Positions 21,526 through 32,800 of a stretch of 64,000 nucleotides of DNA are shown here, piece by piece. The translations under genes and the position numbers were made by a program. The stretch is taken from positions 494,432-558,431 of the forward strand of contig NW_020654080.1 of NCBI RefSeq assembly GCF_003589595.1. The letters run 5' to 3'. The notes beneath the pieces are model-generated. The model had not been told where the DNA came from and made no database searches. It worked only from the letters and a program-made list of their open reading frames with translations. Source of the DNA: Hyposmocoma kahamanoa (lineage: Eukaryota; Arthropoda; Insecta; Lepidoptera; Cosmopterigidae). Numbering within the stretch: position 1 is the stretch's first letter; each line of letters begins with the position of its first letter.

Positions 21526-21860
21526 TAAATTGGCTGTTGACACTTAATTTTGAAGAAACGGGGAACATAATCACTACTTACCGTATTCTCAGGAATAAAA
21601 CATAAGTTTTCTTATTTTTTAATCAAGCTGTTTGTACATTTATTATATTGTGCGATTCTATACTTTGTCTCCTGAATGTAGTTTCTACGCCAATAGAATT
21701 TCTAGCCTGTAATAATAATAAATAAATAATAATCTTTATATCAAAGGTATGCAAATTACAATTCATCATATTCATTAAACTCTACTACTCATTCGTAAGA
21801 CAGGTTCTTCTGAGAAGAATCTACAATAAATTTAAGAATTGGTCAATAAACACTTTTATA
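21526..21860. other. AT-rich sequence with a repeat piece
   Basis: 'actactcattcgtaagacag' then 'ttcttctgagaagaatc' at 21783-21820 is related to 'gtgctcattcgtaaggcagt' at 59057-59095. The pattern resembles the 'cccctgagaagaa' region of lepidopteran LINE 3' ends. Confidence 0.4.
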
Positions 21861-21981
21861 ATAATAATAATAATAAATAAATTTTCTTTATTTCGGACTT
21901 AAATTATCCATAGTAGGTTAGTAACAGCAAAAAACTTAAAGTAAGGTTAGTACAAACAAAATGAAAATTCTAAAACTACAA

Positions 21982-23682
21982 CTACAGCTCCCATTGGGCC
22001 ACACCTTTTGTTTGACTCATCCAATATTCTGCAATTGGACAGTCAAACCTCCAAGCGATAGCGTTCAGAATGCTGTTGGTACTTTTCCGGATGCGACTCC
22101 ACAGGGCGACAATCCTCTTTCGCATGACGGCTTGGAAGCCGTCCGTACGAGCTTCCGCAAACATGCCCGACGCGCTACACCTACTTGGCAGTCCCAACAG
22201 CATCCTAAACGCGTTATTGTACTGTACACGTAGAGCACTGTAGGCCCGTTTCGTATACCTAACCCACAGGCTGCTCGAGTAAAAGGATTGGCTGTATGCT
22301 TTGAATAAAGTGACTTTTACATCATATGAACATCGAGCAAACCTGCGGGCAAGCATATTACTCCGAACCGACAACGCCCTACGCTCCCTATCAATGTCCA
22401 AATCATCATTCATATCGCTCGAGAGGATGTGCCCCAAGTACTTCACGCTTTCCACAACCTTTAAAGGAGTACCATGTAACAATATGGGTGGCACATAATA
22501 TGGCTTAATATTACCCGCCTTAAAAATGATCACCTCGCTTTTTTTGGGGTTGTACACAAGTCCGTGGGCCGTGGCATACTCCTCACAGGTCTCAAGTAAC
22601 TGCACCAACGCACCGACCGACGGGCTAAGCAGCACCATGTCATCGGCATAGCTTATGTTGTTAATGCATGTGCTACCAACATAACACCCCGCATGCATGC
22701 CACTGAGCCCGCCTATCAGCTCGTCGACGTACAGGTTAAACAGCTTAGGTGACGTAATTCCACCCTGTCTCACTCCACACTCCAGACTGTACTCACTAGA
22801 CAACATATTGGCCCATCTAACCTGGTTTATTTGATTGCTGTACCAGTGTCTGAACAAGGCCACACAATCCTCCGGCATACCTGTCCCACTTAGCTTCTGC
22901 CATAGCCTGTCATAGTCGACTCTATCGAATGCCTTTGACAAGTCGAGGAGACAAGCATACACAGGTGTTTTCCTATCAGTATAATACCTGACCGTATGCT
23001 TTAGGCAAAGGATGGCGTTATCTGTAGACAGCCCTGCTCTGAAACCAAATTGGGCATCATGGAGTTGTAAATGTCTTTCTAGTATAGAGTCCAGCAAACG
23101 GTCAAGTATCTTAGCGGCAGTAGTGGCTAGCGATATAGGCCGATAATTCGTTTTATCAGACAGGTCGCCAGTTTTATTTTTAACCACTGGTACAACAATC
23201 GTCCTCATTAATGCCTCGGGAAGGTAAGAGTGGCCAATACATAAATTGAACAACATGGAGAGAACACGCGACAAGTGAACACCCGCATATTTAAAATGCT
23301 CCATGCTGAGACCGTCGTGACCAGGCGACTTACCCCTCTGCATACTTTCAATAACCATCTTAATATCCCTAGACGCAAAACAGGTAATACGGCCTGCCCC
23401 AACGGTCCCACCACCGAGCTTCAGCCCATGGGCCGTCTGTACCTTCAACAGGGATTTGGCAGTGAAGTGATCTTTGAATAACTCGGCAATCTCACCACAG
23501 CCAGACCTGTCCCCAACACTCACAGGCAGGCCAGACTTTACATTCAACCGTCTAGTTCCTTTCCAAAAGTCCTTAAATTTCTTGTTTTTGTGAGACAGAG
23601 CCAGTTTGTCCATTTTCAGCTGGTCTTGTCTGTCCTGGCACCACTTCAATTTAGACTTAAAGACCTTCTTAGTATGGTGCAT
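21982..23682 (-). pseudogene. LINE reverse transcriptase domain
   Basis: The frame is open for 566 codons. Motifs in order are KSPGHDG (residues 118-124), NYRPISL (179-185), the catalytic motif A LDLSKAFD (246-253), GVRQGGITSP (303-312), the catalytic YADD (345-348) and YLGH (415-418). A long C-terminal part follows, ending VAQWEL. All catalytic aspartates are present, so this half of the protein could have been functional recently. The first Met at 23682 is probably not a true start. The frame runs upstream without break to the TAA at 23728-23730 and then on into the endonuclease. Clade not assigned. Confidence 0.85.
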
Positions 23683-23727
23683 TTGTTCAAAAATTCTACC
23701 ACGCCATGGTTTGCCTGCCAGCTCCCA

Positions 23728-24492
23728 TTACTGAAACTGTAGTCTGGCCTCTCTGTGAGCTTCGGCAACATACATATTCCACCCCGCAATACAACGACCC
23801 CCTCCACGCTTACTATACTTCGATGTTGCCACAGAAGCAGTGGAAAGTGCACTTATAATATTACTATAAAAGTCATCAATAATTTTGAAGTGGTCATTGT
23901 TCTCACACATACTGTCACCACAGTTTCTACAAGTGACCGGAAAATCAATATCTCTCAACTTACTATTACATAATCTATTATATTCATCAATTTGTTCTAA
24001 CTGTCTTTCACCCCATAACACTTTATTGTTTAAATAACTATTTAATATATTATTTACAGGTTTTAATAAATTAATATTACACTCAATCAGCATAGGAAAA
24101 TGATCGGACCAAAACACGTCATACATAACTGTTATATTGCCTATCGTTTTCCAAGCACAATCAGTTACAATACAGTGGTCCAGCCATCTCCTACACCCAT
24201 GCACATCACTGATGTATGTATATGTGTCAGAGCCAAGACCAATTTTGTCTATGTCTGCACATATCCATTTTTGTTCTAGACAAAACTCGGTCAACTCACG
24301 ATAAAAAGGCTCGTGAATATGTGCATTAAAGTCCCCTAGTAAGTAGACCGCTTGTACATCACTATAATCCTCAACAACCGTGGACAGCATACTTAAACAC
24401 TCCGTAAACAATGGCGTGTTATCTTTCGAATCCGTAGGCATATATAATATATTTATACATGTGGGAATTTCTTGATTGGAATAATAGCTCAC
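23728..24492 (-). pseudogene. LINE AP-endonuclease domain, 5' end lost
   Basis: The 254-codon frame carries the conserved C-terminal half of an apurinic endonuclease: LLGDFNAH (residues 51-58), RWLDHCIVT (102-110) and WSDHFPM (128-134). A Cys-rich stretch then leads to the linker before the RT. The apparent start is a GTG with an in-frame TAA three codons earlier, so it is not a real initiation codon. The frame is broken next to the Ns. It ends ARLQFQ at the TAA that separates it from the RT, and the next codons (WELAGKPWRGR) continue the same protein. Confidence 0.85.
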
Positions 24493-24506
24493 GTTTTAGG
24501 GGTAAC

Positions 24507-24516
24507 NNNNNNNNNN
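24507..24516. other. Assembly gap (10 Ns)
   Basis: Ten consecutive N bases. The sequence on the right does not continue the LINE, so the join may be a scaffold gap of unknown real size. Confidence 1.
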
Positions 24517-24863
24517 TTCTTAATTTAAATCTTATGACTACGTTCAAAGAAAAATTTCCTACATACATTTGTCATTTACAACAATTATTGTAATTTATTT
24601 AAGTTTAAATTTAAGTTTGGTTTACATTCATCATTTACAACATTTTTTGTAGAATCGTTAAAGCTTAGCATATCGCATCATCTTTCTAAATTTTATAATT
24701 AGTGCAATTAGTTTTGTAACTTAGAAATGAATAGTTTACTTCATACAACTAAAAGATAACGGAAGACCGGGACTTCCTGTCACAGGTGGATGACACCTAC
24801 TAGGAAGTTCCAACCTTGTGTAAAAACAACTTAAAAAAACAGAAATAAACTGTTTTCATTTTT
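24517..24863. other. Unassigned AT-rich sequence
   Basis: Contains two related 'tcatttacaacaattattg'/'tcatttacaacattttttg' stretches. No gene seen. Confidence 0.4.
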
Positions 24864-24930
24864 CATTACCGCTTGGCCAGAGAAATAGGTAAGGTGGCAG
24901 TACTTCCTTAAACGGACTCTTTTACAGGTA
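24864..24930 (-). repeat. Family A 5' fragment
   Basis: 'agaaataggtaaggtggcag' and 'tacttccttaaacggactct' are the reverse complement of the family A head. It abuts a full copy in the same orientation. Confidence 0.7.
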
Positions 24931-25216
24931 GCTTTTTTTATTATACCAAGTAATGGGACGAACAAATCGTGTGCCTGATTGTAAACGACACGCTTGTCCA
25001 TAACAGTTGCCCACTCAGAGCTTTGAATCGCAAAGATCTGAGGTGCACTGCCTCTGCGCCCATCACCCTCAGACAAAAATTGGAAAGCGCCTGATGTAAT
25101 TTCACCAGCACCCTGACCCTTCAAAACCGGAACTCATTACTGCTTAACGGCAGAAGTAGGTAAGGTGGCAGTGCTTCCCTGGATGAACTCTCTCACACGG
25201 AGCTCTACTGCTACTG
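24931..25216 (-). repeat. Family A retroposon, near full length
   Basis: On the minus strand it runs from 'cagtagcagtagagctccg' to 'taccaagtaatggg' antisense and a T-run (A tail). The TTTTTT at 24931 marks the tail. Confidence 0.88.
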
Positions 25217-26735
25217 AAAATAATAATTCGATCCACCATTGAATATTATAAGTAACGAACTGTTGAATGTACGAGAACAAGAAAATTCAACTTGTACATT
25301 TGTTTCTGCGCTATAATGGACACATTTCCAACCCTCTATTTTCTTGTTACGCGTAACAAATTAAGAACAGTACAGGATTAAGCTTCCTTTGCTCGATGGA
25401 GCGCGATGCTTGCGAGCTTCAGAGCCTGCGCGGCGGGTTCTTTTGTTTCTGAGACACATACCGACGCTACAATCCTATTGCCCTGATTAGAACGAATGTG
25501 GTCGAGTGATTTTTCTATTATCTTTATTAATTTAAGATTCGAAGTTAACCGATTTAACTATCTTGGCATTTGTAAACCTTAATTAAATTTTTTTTTTTTT
25601 GGAAATAAACTATTTTTTTGGATATTTGTTTTGTTGATTCACACACCAGCGTTTTGGGCTCTTTATGCAGATTAGTTTTTATTTCTCTTATTTTTATTTG
25701 TGTTTATTGCTTTGTTTGTTTTGTATATTTAAGTCAATAGCTATTGGGTGTACATATAGACTTAAAGAAATGAAAACAAAGTAACATGCACTTGAAGTAA
25801 ATTTTATTAAGTACTTACTTGTTTGCATATAAATACTAAATACTGAATTACACTTGAGGTCTAGGATTCGACTCCTGGTCAGTAGAACTAATTTAAAGAA
25901 CAATTTTAAATATGTTTACAAAGTATGTTTAAATGTTATTTCATTTTTTCCTTTTTTTAGTTTAATTATTTAGCCTGTTTATGATTCTAGGTGGTTAATA
26001 AGGCTTTTTGTCTATATTTAGCATAAAGTAACTCTATTTTTGTTTAATATCTGTGCTATTACCGAGAGGCGGGGGCAGGTGTGCCACAGCACAGGATTTA
26101 CCAAAATTGGGTTCCTGCCCCTCGTATCTAAGCTCTATGTACGATCATTTTACTTATACATTGTACATGTTGGAAGACAATAAATCACCTTATCATAATT
26201 AAGTTTTCCTCCTTCTTTCACACTCGTAAAAGTCACAATAGCATTCGCAGCACCGACATAGAATCGTGTACCTTAAGGTCGAGTAATTTGTGGATTACAT
26301 GTTCAAAAACCCGAAACTATGGTAAGTAGTGACGTCACCATCACTGTTTACATAAATCATACATCCAACATTTTCACTTTACCCGCGATCCAACTTTGCA
26401 CTCGACTCGCGTGTGAATAATTCAAGATGGCGACTAAAAAATGAACCGCCTGCCCCGCGGCTTCGCCTGCGTGTGCAGATAAAGAGGGGGAAAAATTGGA
26501 CGGTTGGTTTTCAAGAATTACATATTTATATGTGAAAAAGGATGTGGTATGAATGTGTGGAATTTTTAAATACAGAGTGGTTTTACGTCGGGTACAAAGT
26601 TTTAGATTTGCATTGTTAAACACTAAGAAATATATTCAGTTCTTTCTTATAGGTTCTCTTTCTTTCTTTGTTTCCGTAGGTAAAAATTATCTTTAGATAT
26701 GACTAGTTGATATGACTTCACCATTTCAGTCACTC
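25217..26735. other. Unassigned; weak scraps of repeats
   Basis: At 25590-25670 'aaataaactatttttttgga' and 'ccagcgttttgggctcttta' look like a decayed Penelope-like terminal repeat. 'ggattcgactcctggtcagt' at 25862 may be a tRNA-SINE scrap. A 'gtgacgtcac' box lies at 26328. No gene seen. Confidence 0.35.
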
Positions 26736-26877
26736 GTGATCATGGGACTTGTAAAGGACTCGAAACGTTGGTTTGTTGAAAAAAAATATATATACGCGAT
26801 TTACATTCAAAAAATAGTTTCATTTCCTATCTATAACAATCGTGAAAACCTAAGAACTCGATATAAATGTGATCATG
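26736..26877 (+). mobile_element. Solo Penelope-like terminal repeat with target duplication
   Basis: A single terminal repeat in right-arm orientation (26745-26868): 'ggacttgtaaaggactcgaa', 'acgttggtttgttg', 'tacgcgattta', 'aatagtttcatttcctat' and 'acaatcgtgaaaacctaaga'. It is flanked by GTGATCATG at 26736-26744 and 26869-26877. No inverted partner is present. Confidence 0.75.
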
Positions 26878-27508
26878 AAAATTATTAATTTAATAATAAT
26901 ATAGTCATGAACGAAACAATCATATTATCCTAATAATCGCTCATTTCAAGGATTTTTAAATAAGTTCAGGTTACTTTCTTTTCATTTAGAATGTTTTCCT
27001 TCCCAATTCTATTCTAATATCCCTAGTACTATAAAGAACAAAGAACATTTACTAATTGCTTTACCAAAGTCCAATCAAACTTAAATCCTGTCCCACCTAC
27101 CCTATCGCTCTATTGATCGGGTAATAAGGGTGCAATAGTTTCACGTTTACACGCGTGTTAATTCACAGATTCAAACGAGTGTTCAGAAATCTCATACACA
27201 ATCTCACGGCGATGATGACGATGATTGGAGACCACACACGTTCCATATGTCGTAATCCTTCTTTCAAGTATAGTTTTCATCAAGATACTCTTGTTAATCA
27301 TTACCAAGAGGTGTTGCTACTAGACAAACACACATAGACAACCACAAATTACACCACGAAAGAAATAAATGCAGGACATACAAATATTTCGTGGCAGTAT
27401 ATCAAATCCACTTATCGTAACTTTGGTAATAATAATGCCACATATGATCGATATATATATCATACGTTAAAAGTGTTTTATCACACGAAAGTGATAAAGA
27501 ATAATACG
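26878..27508. other. Unassigned sequence
   Basis: AT-rich unique-looking sequence without a recognisable gene or repeat. Confidence 0.4.
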
Positions 27509-27716
27509 AACTGCCTCCGTGGCCGAACGGTTACCATGCCGGACTGACACGCACAGGCCCCAGGTTCGATTCCCGGGCCGGGAGAAATATTTGTATGGCC
27601 TACATTTATTTCTCTCGTGAGTTTAGGTGTAATTTGTGGTTGTCTATGTATGTGTCCATGGCACCCGCGACACAGGGTTTCCCTAGTGCGGGGCTATGTC
27701 GAGTGTGTAAAAAAAA
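27509..27716 (+). repeat. Family S tRNA-derived SINE, full length
   Basis: A box 'gtggccgaacggttacc', B box 'aggttcgattcccgggccgg', then 'gtatggcctacatttatttc', 'gtggttgtctatgtatgtgt', 'tagtgcggggctatgtcgag' and an A8 tail. Both pol III boxes are intact. The tail is poly-A here and not GTTATT. Confidence 0.92.
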
Positions 27717-29075
27717 CTACATGAAACAAACAACGTATATGTGAAATTTTAAACTTTTTCTATTTAAGCATAAAAATCTTATCGACAAATTTCGTTCGTA
27801 GCGTCTTTAAGCCTCTCTCCTGAAAAGTTGTCATTTCGCAGATGGGACCTTACTACACGAATGGTCCGCAATAAGGAGTATCGAAAAACTCTCTCACATG
27901 CACATGTGTGCTTAAAATCCATTACCGCAAAACTTAATCATCGTCTCACGATCCTAATACGTGTAATCCTCCATTTTCCCGTGGCCGATGTAATAAGAAA
28001 AGGTCTGAATGTGGGATCTACTTTTCGAATTACACTCGAGGTACGTTTACAAAGCCGCCTTCCGGGTTATTAATGACGGTCTCCGCAAACGCACCTAAGT
28101 GAAATCCGATGGACCGCGAGCGATTTTACCTTTTCTCACAAAGAGACGCTTTCAGCTTTTTCAGGGCACAGGCGAGCATGACCAGATAAAAATTTGTTTT
28201 TTTCGCCCTTTGTAAATGCTTTTTCGTTTTTAAGGTACCGCGGGGAGCGATTAACCGCCCGGCCCACGTCCGGACAAATCCTTCGCGACATTCGGGAACA
28301 AATTGAAGGAGATTTCATTAAATAAGTGTTTACGAAGACCGCTATGTTGCGCTATGAATTATTTATAAAAACACACTCGTGTGGAATTTCGACTGCAATT
28401 TACAGTTTTACTCATATCAAAATCACACGACCCGAAGCACGTGCTATATTAACATATTTATAGAGAATTTTTTTGTTGCTGAAGGAATTACTTTGGACCT
28501 ATAATTACCATTTTACGCATGCACCCTCGGCCTACTTCCCAGTAGTATTAGGTGTCCCCCCTCCAGGGCAGGACTCAGAGCCCCCTAGCAGGGCGTCTCC
28601 TTGATTTACGGCGTCGGTGCGGTGAAATTATTCCCTTTCCGTGATTTACCGCCGCACTTCGTTCCACCTGCATTACGAATGGTAAGCCATCACCTCGCGG
28701 GTGTGACCCGAGAACAGCGATGTACACGATTTTTAATCAAGCAAGCCGATACTATGAATTAATTGTAAGAATTATGAAATAGTTTGCGTTCCATAAATTT
28801 GACGACAGCATAAAATATTCCAGTAAGCGATTATGAAAAAGTTTGTATAGTGCATTCGAAAATGTATCACTTTTGATATTTATTCTTTCTTACATTTAAA
28901 CTTCGTAAACTTATTAAACAGTGCTGTTATCACAAGAAAGTTATAAAAATAACACAAACTTCATGAAACGAATCATGTGTATATGAAATTATATAACGCT
29001 CCTATTTAATCATAAAAGGTTATCGAGTGATTTCAGTCCCAAATGACCTTTGATAATAATTAATTGTAAAAGTAA
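27717..29075. other. Unassigned, includes GC-balanced unique blocks
   Basis: 27820-28320 and 28510-28720 are less AT-rich than the surroundings and not repetitive. The stretch 28605-28665 holds two related pieces, 'gatttacggcgtcggtgcgg' and 'gtgatttaccgccgcac'. No exon can be defended. Conserved non-coding DNA is possible. Confidence 0.35.
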
Positions 29076-29084
29076 TTTTTTTCT

Positions 29085-29452
29085 GAGTGTTCGATCTTTG
29101 TATTAATAATAATATATATAAGGGTCCGCGCTAAAAAGTGTCCGCACTTGTAAGGCGCTAAAATCGTATACAGAGCGCGACACTCCGCTTTAGTCTTCAT
29201 TTGTTCTACTGACAGCGCGATACTGCGATGACATTACAATTTAAATTTCGAATAGGTTGACTTGGGACATTTTTTTCGTGGTTTTCGTATTAGACCCGTC
29301 GTCCATTTATTTGTATGTCAATGATTTGATTGTTAGCTTTTTGTTGTCCATGTGCAAAAAAAAACATAGCGATGAATACTTGTACTGTTAAAGCAAGTGA
29401 AGCTTAGTATGACTGATAATAATATTATTATTAATACAAAGATCGAACACTC
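29085..29452. repeat. 32-bp inverted repeat enclosing family C
   Basis: 29085-29116 (gagtgttcgatctttgtatt...) and 29421-29452 are reverse complements with one mismatch. Both arms are made of family B tail sequence. Confidence 0.85.
29119..29435 (+). repeat. Family C repeat, longest copy
   Basis: Starts 'gggtccgcgctaaaaagtgt' and passes through 'gcgctaaaatcgtatacaga', 'ctttagtcttcatttgttc', 'aataggttgacttgggacat' and 'agacccgtcgtccatttatt'. It ends with 'agcttagtatgactgataat' and AATATTATTA. The 5' half recurs at 57610-57865 and the 3' half at 4970-5090. It codes for nothing I recognise. The element class is unknown. Confidence 0.8.
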
Positions 29453-29501
29453 ACTTTGTATTAATAATTATAACAAACTAGTGGAGTAATTTCACAAAAA
29501 A

Positions 29502-29887
29502 GAATTGAATATCAATTCAATAAAAATTTAATTAATACAGTGAATAGCGACATCTCTCGCCAGGACTGGTAGCTGTAAAGTTACTAACTGGGTGATAAAT
29601 GTTTCATAGATTTCTCATAGATGGCGCTACGACTTAAAAGTCGTTGAAAAACCAAATACAAAGACACGACGATGGCACATAGAAAAATTCGTTAGGTCCT
29701 CTGGTTCGTTCCGTCGCTTAGTTGGTATAGCGTCTGGCACGGTATGCAAGAAGACGTCGGTTCGAATCCGACCGGATCGAAGGAATTTTTTCTGAGAGTT
29801 CGATCTTTGTATTAATAATTATAACAAACTAGTGGAGTAATTTCACAAAAAAGAATTGAATATCAATTCAATAAAATTTAATTAATA
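29502..29887 (+). repeat. Family B composite SINE with 35-36-bp flanking repeat
   Basis: The SINE (29538-29852) has a 5' part shared with 7806, then a tRNA-like head: D arm cgct/agcg around 'tagttggtat' and a perfect T arm gtcgg-ttcgaat-ccgac. The family tail follows. It is flanked by near-identical direct repeats 29502-29537 and 29853-29887 (gaattgaatatcaattcaat...), differing by one A. Confidence 0.85.
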
Positions 29888-32800
29888 ATTAATTGATTTG
29901 TGTTAAAATAATACTAATAATAATAATAATTTTAATATCGTCAAAATGAATATACAAATGTCAAAAATTAAACATTCATTGTTAGGCTAGGCTAGGGATT
30001 TGTCATCTAAAAATTCGGACACTGTATAGTACATTTTATTAGTCAATGAATTGTTTAATTGTTTTTTATTATATTCTATCTCTCACACCGTAGTTTGCAA
30101 ATATTTAATTCATAAAACACTAATTATTCTGTCATTGTGCGATTATGAATACACCGTCAAACAAGTTGCACTGTAAACGCCAGTCTCTCAATTCAACCGT
30201 ATTGGAGTTACAGTTTAACTACAGGGCGGCTTTTGAATGACGCACGGTACAAACGGGATTATTATTGCAAAAAACAAAGAAGAACCACCTACCACCAGTC
30301 TGGGACACGCAGCAATCTTGGTATTGTGATAAAACTGTTGTCTAGTTTATTGTGAAATTCAGATTAAAAGTACTTTCATCTAATTAATTGTACGTGAACT
30401 AAAGTCGGATATTGATATATGTATACGATTTCAATTTTGAGAAAAATGACACTGTGTTGGATTCTGCATTCGGGACACGCCAACGTTGTTAGGTTTTAGA
30501 CCTTTCGGATTTTTTTCCATTAGGTCCGAAAGGTTTATTGGGAAGATTTTGTGCTCTCCAGTTAGCTTTCGGCCTATATTGTACTCTCTTTTTTTTTGTA
30601 GATTTTTGTTTTGATAAATAAGTAGAGTTTAGTGCATGGACACAGAAAATTGCGGCTTTGGAGAAATGCCCATATGGACATAGACAATCTTTATTGGGAA
30701 AATTTACATTTACAAGTCATGAAAAATTGTAAATTACATTTGTATTATTATTCTACAGTCACATTAAAAATATTTCAATTAAATTATATTAATATTAATT
30801 TCTTCGAAAGCCAACGCTTTAATCTTTAAATAAGTTGTCTGAAGTGAAATCAACAATTTCAAGAGGCATTACATACTGTCGAACCCAATACACGTATTAA
30901 TTTACCCGTTTTGGACAACTGTACGGGTGTTTAATGAAAATTTTGGACTTGTGTATATTTTGAAATGAAATTTACATAGGGTCCATAATAATATTAGGAG
31001 TAATATTTTAATAGTCTATATATGGATGCTCTTTTATATCTTGTAAATACATATATTTTCACAATGAAAAGGTCTTGTCTGTTGGCCCACAGCTCCGTCC
31101 AAACACTCAAATGCCTCTCACAGATCGATTCTTCCCAAATCAAACCGTCAACTAATTGTTCTATAAATTATTCCACATAAAGACGATACGTACAAGCTAG
31201 TAAAAAGGTCACTCGACCGTTCTGCTCTTCCACTGATCCGCTTTTGTTTTGTTCGCCTGACCAGCACACCTATATTCGGCATAAAACTATCACATTCGCC
31301 AACGATCGGTCAGCCGCCCTCGGGTCACGTCGATACATCAATCTCGCGACCCTAGCCATCAACCCTACAAACATATTTGTAACGGCCTTTCAGTTTCTCA
31401 ACATTCGAACACGAATCGATGTTATATTTCACATAATTTTTTATACACCCAGGTAAAGAAGTTGTTAAAGTCGAGTATTGTTTTGTTTTCATTACTTACA
31501 GGTAGTTTTAGTGGAATTCCACTGTGATGAATGTTCGTAAATATGTAAACAATCTTTCATAATTTTACGTTCCGACAACATGTGGATGGTCTTGTGAGAC
31601 TATTGACATTACTACTATTTACAAGGAAATACCTAACCTTAACACTGTTATTATTGATTGCTTTGTGTCGTTTTGCTGTCTGCTTATTACTGACATTGGC
31701 GGAGGACATTTTGGAGCTCCAAAGAGTACCTAGTAGTGCATAAATGCAGAGAACCGCTGTGACGTCAACCAAAACTCATACGACGGGGAGTCAAATACCA
31801 GACCTAAGGCAGGTGGGTAGGGGACGAACATAATTGCATTTATTTAAAGAAAATGTATTTACATGAAATTAAACGGAGCAAATAACATTGAAAATATTCT
31901 TAATAGACCAGAAAGAACAACAAATGAAATTTTCTTTGATTCACCCAGTTGCAAGTAGAAAATTTTTAAAAACTTTTCCCCTTAAGAGAGCGAAACTTTC
32001 GGTAGGCAAACGTTTTGCAATGTGCACGCTGGATGAGAAGATCCCGAATTCCATTCCGGGTAGGAGCAATTTGGGTAATGAACTGAATTGGCTCTGGTCT
32101 GGATGTTCTGGGTAGGACCTTAGATTAAATTGCATTCCTCATTTGAGACCAGGTAATTGAAGTGCTTACTGATTCTTTGGTGGAAATAGCAGCCACCATC
32201 TTAGTCACCGTAGGCTTCAAGGACGCGAACTGAGATCGACTATTTTTGTCAAAGAAACTGTGAACTGTGACGTACTTTGAACACCTTTGTACTTAACAAA
32301 CAGTAGTTGACGTGACCATTAAATGTAGGCACACGAATGGCCACAACATAACCACAAACTGTACCACCTCTCTACCGTCTGGTGGCGGGATCGATGCTCG
32401 CCAAGGCTTTGTAAAAATTTAAAAGAAAATTCAATTTTATCGCTTCGCTATCCACATGAACTGCAACACGTTGGCGTCCCGGAACTTTGGAATGGACGGA
32501 ATTAAGCTGAATCTAGTTATACAGTCCTTTTTAGTTACTGACTGACCTTTGTGGAAAATTAAACGAGGCAATTTGTGTCGTCGTTCCTGAAAAATAATCC
32601 ACAGAGAGTTTTTAAATTAATTTAAATATCATACTAGAACAATGGCGAAATCATTGTTAAAACAATTCTTTAGGGTCTTTAAACGCCATAATTACAAGTT
32701 TGGGTAAAATAAATCCATTAAGTTTTTCAAATTATGCAAAAGGCAATAAAAACATATTTAAGGAACTCAAATGACTAAATAATATATAACCGGAATGATA

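Larger units (their letters stand above)
21861..24506 (-). mobile_element. Best-preserved APE-type non-LTR retrotransposon
   Basis: This is one element, 3' end at the left: a TTA-type repeat tail (21861-21884 as ATA/ATT repeats on the plus strand), about 100 nt of 3' UTR, an RT piece (21982-23682) and an endonuclease piece (23728-24492). Both pieces are in the same frame and separated by a single TAA. The 5' end runs into the assembly gap, so ORF1 and the start of the endonuclease are not seen. Confidence 0.85.
29076..29501 (+). repeat. Family B tail split by a family C element
   Basis: A family B tail begins at 29076 ('tttttttctgagtgttcgat') and resumes at 29454 ('ctttgtattaataattataa' to 'agtggagtaatttcac'). 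Between them is a family C repeat that carries an inverted copy of the same tail at its right end. Confidence 0.7.
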
